A DNA stretch of 10,275 bases from Acidobacteriaceae bacterium (GTDB lineage Bacteria; Acidobacteriota; Terriglobia; Terriglobales; Acidobacteriaceae): assembly GCA_031296355.1 (NCBI GenBank), contig JARLFX010000124.1, positions 1 through 10,275 on the forward strand, read 5' to 3'. Each line of letters begins with the position of its first letter. The first letter of the stretch is position 1. The notes beneath the pieces are model-generated. The model did no database searches and was not told the DNA's origin. It saw nothing but the letters and a program-made list of their open reading frames with translations. Both the position numbers and the translations under genes were made by a program. Below are positions 6,223 to 10,275 of the stretch, one piece after another.

Positions 6223-6236
6223 ACAACTACAGTTGT
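6223..6236. promoter_or_regulatory. Candidate ArsR-family operator
   Basis: ACAACT-AC-AGTTGT is a perfect inverted repeat with a two-base centre, 16 bases upstream of the ArsR-type start and 51 bases upstream of the divergent ThDP gene. Its position suits autorepression. A related GACAA-TTT-GACAA direct repeat (5862-5874) lies before the SDR start. Confidence 0.45.
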
Positions 6237-6287
6237 CCTTTTGTACGGCTACTTCCTGCATCCAAATACTTTAGGATAAGAGCAGCT

Positions 6288-8111
6288 ATGAAACTTTCCG
6301 ATTATGTTGTTGGATTCGTTGCAGACCTCGGCATTAAAGACGCTTTCCTCGTAACCGGAGGCGGAGCCATGCACCTCAACCAGTCCCTCGGTGCTGAAAC
6401 CCACATGCGCGCCGTCTGCAACTCCCATGAGCAGGCCGCCGCCATCTGTGCCGAAGGCTACGCCAAAGCCACCAACGGCCTCGGTTTCTGCATGGTCACT
6501 ACCGGCCCCGGCGGCACCAACGCCGTCACCGGCGTCGCCGGCGCCTGGCTCGACTCCACCCCCGTCCTCTACGTCTCCGGCCAGGTCAAGCGCCCCGACC
6601 GCATGTTCGACGCCAAAACCGGCAAGCCCCTCGGCATGCGCCAGCTCGGCGTCCAGGAAGTCGACATCTGCTCCATCGTCAAGCCCATCACCAAGTACGC
6701 TGAGACGGTCCTTGATCCCCTCGACATCCGTTACCACATGGAGAAGGCCGTCTACCTCGCCCTCCACGGCCGTCCCGGCCCCGTCTGGATCGATATCCCG
6801 CTTGACGTCCAGGCCTCGCCCATTCCCGACCCCTCCACGCTCCGCAGCTTTGACCCTGCCGAAGTCGGCGACCTCACCGGTACCGCCAACATTCCCTCCG
6901 AAGTCGCCCGTGTAATCGCCGAATTCAACAAGTCCGACCGCCCCCTGCTCTTCGCCGGCAACGGCATCCGCCTGGCCCGCGCCGAAAAGGAATTCGAAGA
7001 ACTTCGCAAGCTCCTCGGAGTCCCCACTGTCGCCACTTGGTGCGCTGCCGATCTGGTTCCGTCCGACGATCCCACCTACGTCGGACGTCCCGGCTCCGTT
7101 GCCGCCCGTGGCGCAAACTTCGCCCTGCAGAACTGCGATTTCCTCCTCGCCATCGGCGTCCGCCTGGACTTCGCCATCACCGGCTATGCCCCCCAGAACC
7201 TCGCCCGCGAAGCCCACAAGGTCGCTGTCGATATCGACGCCGCCGAACTCGGCAAGCTCCACCCGCACCTCCAGCAGCCCGTCTGTGCAGACGCCAAGGC
7301 CTTCCTCACCGAGCTTCTGAAGCACAAGGACCAGATCAAGCCCCGGAATCACAAGGCCTGGCTTGACCGCTGCGCCGACTGGAAGACCCGCTATCCCGTC
7401 GTCACCGAAGAGCATCGCAAGCCCGAGGGCCCCGTCAGCATCTTCAATCTCGCTGAAGTTCTCGGCGAAGAGGTGAAGCCCGCTGACCGTCTCGTCGTCG
7501 GCAACTCCGGCAGCGGCATTGAGATCTACCTGCTGGCCTGCCCCACCCTGCACTCGCAGCGTCTCTACCATACCGCCGGACTCGGTTCGATGGGCTACGC
7601 CATCCCCATGGCCATCGCCGTATCCATCGCCAACCCCGGTCGCGAAGTCATCGCCGTAGACGGCGACGGCGGCTTCCAGTTCAACATCCAGGAGCTGGAG
7701 ACCATCCACCGCCTGCAGCTTCCCATCAAGTTCTTCGTGCTCAACAACAATGGCTACTCATCCATCCGCGCCTCGCAGACCGCCTACTTCGGCAAAGCGA
7801 ACCTCGGTGCAGACAGCAACTCCGGCCTCACCATCCCCAACCTGACCCGCGTGGGCAACGCCTACCGGCTCGGCACCGCAGAGATCCTCGACCAGACCCA
7901 CCTCCGCGAAGATGTCCGCAAGGTGCTCGCCATGAAGGGCCCGGTGGTCTGCGACGTCCACGTGCTGCCCGACGAAGTTCGCGCCCCGCGCCTGCAGAGC
8001 TACCAGAAGCCCGACGGCAGCTTCGTCTCCAAGCCCCTCGAAGACCTCTTCCCCTTCCTTCCCCGCGAAGAGTTCCTCGCCAACATGATCGTGAAGCCCT
8101 TGCCCGAATAA
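6288..8111 (+). CDS. Thiamine diphosphate-dependent enzyme, acetolactate synthase-like
   Basis: The 607-residue product has the three-domain layout of the pyruvate oxidase/acetolactate synthase family. The PYR domain carries the catalytic glutamate E48 in HEQAA and TTGPGGTN (71-78). The central domain is about 200-345. The PP domain has GLGSMGYAIP (431-440) and the ThDP/Mg motif GDGG (459-462) ending NNNGY (486-490), followed by SIRASQ. Such enzymes cleave or join carbon bonds next to a carbonyl. The NNxGYxSIRxxQ signature and lack of an adjacent ilvN-type small subunit argue against a housekeeping acetolactate synthase; I recall similar proteins in polysaccharide clusters. The ATG at 6288 starts at the expected KLSDYVVGFVADLG; upstream in-frame codons lie over the divergent ArsR gene. 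The TIM-barrel and SDR genes follow in the same direction. Substrate unknown. Confidence 0.85.
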   Translation: MKLSDYVVGFVADLGIKDAFLVTGGGAMHLNQSLGAETHMRAVCNSHEQAAAICAEGYAKATNGLGFCMVTTGPGGTNAVTGVAGAWLDSTPVLYVSGQVKRPDRMFDAKTGKPLGMRQLGVQEVDICSIVKPITKYAETVLDPLDIRYHMEKAVYLALHGRPGPVWIDIPLDVQASPIPDPSTLRSFDPAEVGDLTGTANIPSEVARVIAEFNKSDRPLLFAGNGIRLARAEKEFEELRKLLGVPTVATWCAADLVPSDDPTYVGRPGSVAARGANFALQNCDFLLAIGVRLDFAITGYAPQNLAREAHKVAVDIDAAELGKLHPHLQQPVCADAKAFLTELLKHKDQIKPRNHKAWLDRCADWKTRYPVVTEEHRKPEGPVSIFNLAEVLGEEVKPADRLVVGNSGSGIEIYLLACPTLHSQRLYHTAGLGSMGYAIPMAIAVSIANPGREVIAVDGDGGFQFNIQELETIHRLQLPIKFFVLNNNGYSSIRASQTAYFGKANLGADSNSGLTIPNLTRVGNAYRLGTAEILDQTHLREDVRKVLAMKGPVVCDVHVLPDEVRAPRLQSYQKPDGSFVSKPLEDLFPFLPREEFLANMIVKPLPE

Positions 8112-8120
8112 CCTGCAAAC

Positions 8121-8172
8121 CGCTTTGAGCAGTAGCTAACGTATTCGCTTTGAGTAGTTCAGTCCGCTTTGA
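8121..8172. repeat. Three direct copies of CGCTTTGA
   Basis: CGCTTTGA occurs at 8121-8128, 8146-8153 and 8165-8172, between the ThDP stop and the TIM-barrel gene. The first two continue as near repeats (GCAGTAG versus GTAGTTC). The third runs directly into the palindromic element at 8176. They may be decayed ends of the same repeat element rather than regulatory iterons. Confidence 0.55.
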
Positions 8173-8175
8173 AAG

Positions 8176-8230
8176 GGCGCGGCTTCAGCCGCGCCGCTCG
8201 CACCACGCTAAAGAAGGGGCTTTAGCCCCT
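8176..8230. repeat. Tandem-hairpin intergenic (REP-like) element
   Basis: Two hairpins lie side by side: GGCGCGGC (8176-8183) with GCCGCGCC (8188-8195) around TTCA, and AGGGGC (8215-8220) with GCCCCT (8225-8230) around TTTA. I recall this 'cggcttcagccg ... ggggctttagcccc' arrangement as a dispersed repeat in Acidobacteria. It abuts the GAGGGAG ribosome site of the next gene and could modulate translation or operon polarity. Confidence 0.65.
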
Positions 8231-8240
8231 GAGGGAGATG

Positions 8241-9089
8241 ATGGCAGAAGCGATAAAAACCTACGGCATCATGCAGGGCCGCCTCTCCCCACCGGAAGAT
8301 GGCCGCTTCCAGTCCTTCCCCCGCAACAGCTGGCGGCAGGAGATTGCCCGCGCCCGCGAAGCCGGCCTCGACTACATCGAGTGGATCTTCGATGAATACG
8401 GCCGCACCGCCAACCCCATCACCACGCTCGAAGGCATCGACGAGCTCAACGAGCTCAAGCGCCAATACAGCATCACCACCCCCGCGCTCTGCGGCGACTG
8501 GTTCATGGACTTCCCTTTCCTGCGCTGCACCACCACCGAGCGCGCCGAGCGGCAAGAAGTTCTCCGCGACCTGCTCTACCGCGCCGAGCAGATCGGCGCC
8601 CAGCGCATCGTCCTCCCCTTCGTTGACATCTCACGCATCGAAAACGAAGACGACAAAGACATCGTCATCGATGTCCTGCTCGAAGCCCTGAAGACCGCCG
8701 AGAAGACCGGCGTCGAGCTCCACCTCGAAACCGACCTCGGCCCCGCCGATTTCGCCGCTCTCCTCGCCCGCATTCCGCATCCTATGGTGAAGGTCAACTA
8801 CGACTCCGGCAACTCCTCCGGCCTCGGCTACATCGCGCACGAAGAGTTTGCGGCCTACGGCAGCCGCATCGGCTCCATTCACATCAAGGACCGCTATCGC
8901 AAACCTGGCGGCGGCATCGAAACCCGCCCCCTCGGCACCGGCTCAGCAGACTTCGACGACCTCTTCGCCAGCATCCGCAGCATCGGTTACACCGGCGGTC
9001 TCACTCTTCAGGTAGCCCGCGGTGCGGATGGCGACGAAGTCAGCTTCATCCGCCAGCAACTCGCGTTCGTGAAAAAGTACTGGCAGTAG
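8241..9089 (+). CDS. Xylose isomerase-like TIM-barrel protein (sugar isomerase/epimerase family)
   Basis: The 282-residue product fits the AP-endonuclease-2/xylose-isomerase-like TIM barrel, a family of divalent-metal sugar isomerases, epimerases and dehydratases (IolE and hexulose epimerases are relatives). The N-terminal block GIMQGRLSPP (9-18) and IEWIFD (46-51) are clear. Likely metal ligands are E163 (HLETD), D188 (NYDSGN) and H214 (IHIKD). The fourth ligand, normally Glu on the last strand, appears to be Q257 (LTLQVAR). The ATG at 8241 has GAGG six bases upstream; an ATG immediately before it (8238) would add one residue but sit too close to that site. The gene follows the ThDP enzyme and precedes two SDR genes, probably in one transcript. 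It most likely reshapes a carbohydrate intermediate; the reaction is unknown. Confidence 0.8.
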   Translation: MAEAIKTYGIMQGRLSPPEDGRFQSFPRNSWRQEIARAREAGLDYIEWIFDEYGRTANPITTLEGIDELNELKRQYSITTPALCGDWFMDFPFLRCTTTERAERQEVLRDLLYRAEQIGAQRIVLPFVDISRIENEDDKDIVIDVLLEALKTAEKTGVELHLETDLGPADFAALLARIPHPMVKVNYDSGNSSGLGYIAHEEFAAYGSRIGSIHIKDRYRKPGGGIETRPLGTGSADFDDLFASIRSIGYTGGLTLQVARGADGDEVSFIRQQLAFVKKYWQ

Positions 9090-9102
9090 AATTTGAATGA
9101 TT

Positions 9103-9130
9103 TGTCATTCTGAGCGCAGCGAAGAATCTG
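9103..9130. repeat. Dispersed 'gtcattctgagcg' type repeat
   Basis: The element begins TGTCATTCTGAGCG and ends CGAAGAATCTG, a sequence seen interspersed in many bacterial genomes. Translated on the minus strand it gives the well-known spurious peptide RFFAALRMT. It lies in the 85-base gap before the SDR at 9175, with no palindrome strong enough to terminate transcription. Confidence 0.7.
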
Positions 9131-9174
9131 CTTCTTCTTTTGCTTTTCACGTTTCGTAATTCGTTGGGAACTCT

Positions 9175-9945
9175 ATGGATCTCAATCTCACAAACCGCGT
9201 CGCACTCGTTGCCGGCTCCTCCCGCGGCATTGGCCGTTCCATCGCCGCCGCTCTGCTCGCTGAAGGCGCCCGCGTCTGCATCACTGGCCGCGACACCCCC
9301 TCGCTTGCAGCCACCGCCGCCGACCTCAGGCAGCAATATCCCGGCGCACAAATCCTCGAAGCCACCGGCGACCTCACCGATGCAACCGTCATCGCCGCCA
9401 CCATGCAATCCATCCAGCAGCAATGGGGCCGCCTCGATATCCTCGTCGCCAATCTCGGCTCCGGCAGCGGCAAGCCCGGCTGGGAACAAGACGAATCCGA
9501 ATGGGAGCGCCTCTTCAACCTGAACTTCTTCGGCAGCGTCCGCCTCGCACAGGCCGCCATCGCTGCCATGACCAACGGCGGCAGCATCCTCTTCATCTCC
9601 TCCATTGTCGGCATTGAGGCAACGCCCGCTCCGCTTCCTTACTCCGCCGCCAAAGCTGCGCTGCTGAACTACAGCAAAAACCTCGCCCGCTCCGTCGCGG
9701 ACAAAAAGATCCGCGTCAACTCCATCGCCCCCGGCAACATCCTCTTCCCCGGCGGCTCCTGGGAAAAGCATCTCGCCGCTCGCCGCGCCAGCGTCGAAGA
9801 ATACATCGCCAAAGAAGTTCCCCAGCAGCGCTTCGGAACACCCGAAGAGATCGCCGCACTCGCCGCCTTCCTTTGTTCCGATGCAGCCGCTTTCACCACC
9901 GGCGCCTGCTATGTGATGGACGGCGGTCAGACCCGCACGCTGTAA
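9175..9945 (+). CDS. Short-chain dehydrogenase/reductase, variant NNAG motif
   Basis: The 256-residue product is a complete SDR. It has GSSRGIG (14-20) for the cofactor, R39 after strand two (TGRD), which favours NADP(H), N117 (NLN), S142/S143, Y156 and K160 of YSAAK, and a normal C-terminal DGGQT. The structural NNAG motif is replaced by ANLG (92-95), seen in some subfamilies, so catalysis should be intact. The start follows GGGA five bases upstream, a modest ribosome site. The gene lies in line with the ThDP and TIM-barrel genes upstream and ends 12 bases before the next SDR gene, so it is most simply read as part of one sugar-modifying operon. Reduction or oxidation of a keto-sugar is the natural guess; no substrate can be named. 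Its sequence is clearly different from the SDR at 5093-5839. Confidence 0.87.
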   Translation: MDLNLTNRVALVAGSSRGIGRSIAAALLAEGARVCITGRDTPSLAATAADLRQQYPGAQILEATGDLTDATVIAATMQSIQQQWGRLDILVANLGSGSGKPGWEQDESEWERLFNLNFFGSVRLAQAAIAAMTNGGSILFISSIVGIEATPAPLPYSAAKAALLNYSKNLARSVADKKIRVNSIAPGNILFPGGSWEKHLAARRASVEEYIAKEVPQQRFGTPEEIAALAAFLCSDAAAFTTGACYVMDGGQTRTL

Positions 9946-9957
9946 ACTTGATAAGTT

Positions 9958-10275
9958 ATGACTGAAAAAACAAATCGCGTGCAGAATCTTTTTGACCTGA
10001 CTGGCCGCGTCGCCATCGTCACCGGCGGTGCTGGCCTCCTCGGCTACCACCACGCAGACATCCTCGCCGCCGCCGGCGCGCACGTCATCCTGCTCGATCT
10101 CCCCATCGCCAAACCAGAGCTCCGCGCCCAGCAGCTTACTGACGCCCACGGCGTCGAGTGTCTCGGCCTCGGCGGCGACATCACCAGCGAAGAATCCCTC
10201 CTCCAGGTTCGTGACGCCATCATCCAGAAATTCGGCCGCATCGACATCCTCATCAACAACGCCGCCAACAATCCC
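9958..10275 (+). CDS. Short-chain dehydrogenase/reductase, N-terminal part
   Basis: The first 106 codons are open to the right edge with no stop. TGGAGLLG (22-29) is the cofactor glycine motif, D47 at the end of strand two (VILLD) favours NAD(H), and NNAANNP (100-106) replaces the usual NNAG region. The LFDLTGRVAIVTGGAGLLG opening resembles SDRs from surface-sugar clusters such as Campylobacter PtmA. That comparison is from memory and from the N-terminus only. The catalytic Ser-Tyr-Lys lies beyond the window. The start is 12 bases after the preceding SDR stop, so the two are almost certainly co-transcribed. The ribosome site is weak (ATAAGTT), consistent with translational coupling. The paired SDRs with opposite apparent cofactor preference could carry out oxidation and reduction around an epimerisation or carbon-bond step. 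Confidence 0.82.
   Translation, partial: MTEKTNRVQNLFDLTGRVAIVTGGAGLLGYHHADILAAAGAHVILLDLPIAKPELRAQQLTDAHGVECLGLGGDITSEESLLQVRDAIIQKFGRIDILINNAANNP

Noticed and set aside
6249..7709. 486-codon open frame on the minus strand
   Set aside because: It lies almost wholly antisense to the ThDP enzyme, whose motifs are clear. The peptide is Gly/Val/Asp-rich low-complexity, typical of the reverse frame of GC-rich genes, with no family motif.
6288..8111. Annotation as housekeeping acetolactate synthase IlvB
   Set aside because: No ilvN or ilvC neighbour, a NNNGYSSIRASQ signature unlike that enzyme, and a sugar-enzyme context. The ThDP fold is certain; the IlvB reaction is not supported.
8121..8172. 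Short regularly recurring CGCTTTGA as a CRISPR-like array or origin iterons
   Set aside because: Only three 8-base copies with unequal spacing (25 and 19), no cas genes, and the copies run into a REP-like element.
9046..10149. 367-codon open frame on the minus strand
   Set aside because: Antisense to two SDR genes. It includes the spurious RFFAALRMT peptide from the dispersed repeat and is otherwise Gly/Ala/Asp-rich without motifs.

Overview
The window looks like a chromosomal segment of a GC-rich soil-type bacterium, most likely of the Acidobacteria (Terriglobia/Acidobacteriaceae). That placement is an inference from three things: GC-rich codon choice with AT-richer intergenic DNA, the style of the proteins, and three kinds of interspersed palindromic or repeat elements (near 1786-1811, 8176-8230 and 9103-9130) that I recall from such genomes. 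No rRNA, tRNA, CRISPR array or transposase is visible.

Region 1 (1-3340, minus strand) is a hexuronate catabolism locus. It holds uxaC (uronate isomerase), then in the same direction a LarA-family nickel-pincer hydroxyacid racemase/epimerase homologue, then the first 73 codons of a probable uxaE (tagaturonate/fructuronate epimerase) running off the left edge. The upstream regions of uxaC and of uxaE share two sequence signals: an imperfect TTGGTnnGACCnC site of the GntR/FadR type, and an identical 11-mer TTTCACCCTGC. This points to one small regulon.

Region 2 (3516-4984, plus strand) holds a NeuB-family PEP-dependent sugar acid synthase that stops before the usual C-terminal SAF domain. It is followed by a strong intrinsic terminator and then a KdsC-family HAD phosphatase whose start looks leaderless. 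Together they could make and dephosphorylate a 3-deoxy-ulosonic acid.

Region 3 (5093-6206, minus strand) is a small two-gene unit, an ArsR-family regulator with a CxCC motif followed by a classical SDR. It is bounded on one side by a bidirectional terminator shared with the HAD gene and on the other by a small palindrome near the regulator start. It looks functionally separate from the genes around it.

Region 4 (6288 to the right edge, plus strand) is a run of four genes: an acetolactate-synthase-like ThDP enzyme, a xylose-isomerase-like TIM-barrel protein, a complete SDR and the start of a second, different SDR. With the NeuB/KdsC pair this resembles a biosynthetic cassette for an unusual surface sugar acid or nucleotide sugar. 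The product cannot be read from the window. This cassette is the best candidate here for an undescribed pathway.
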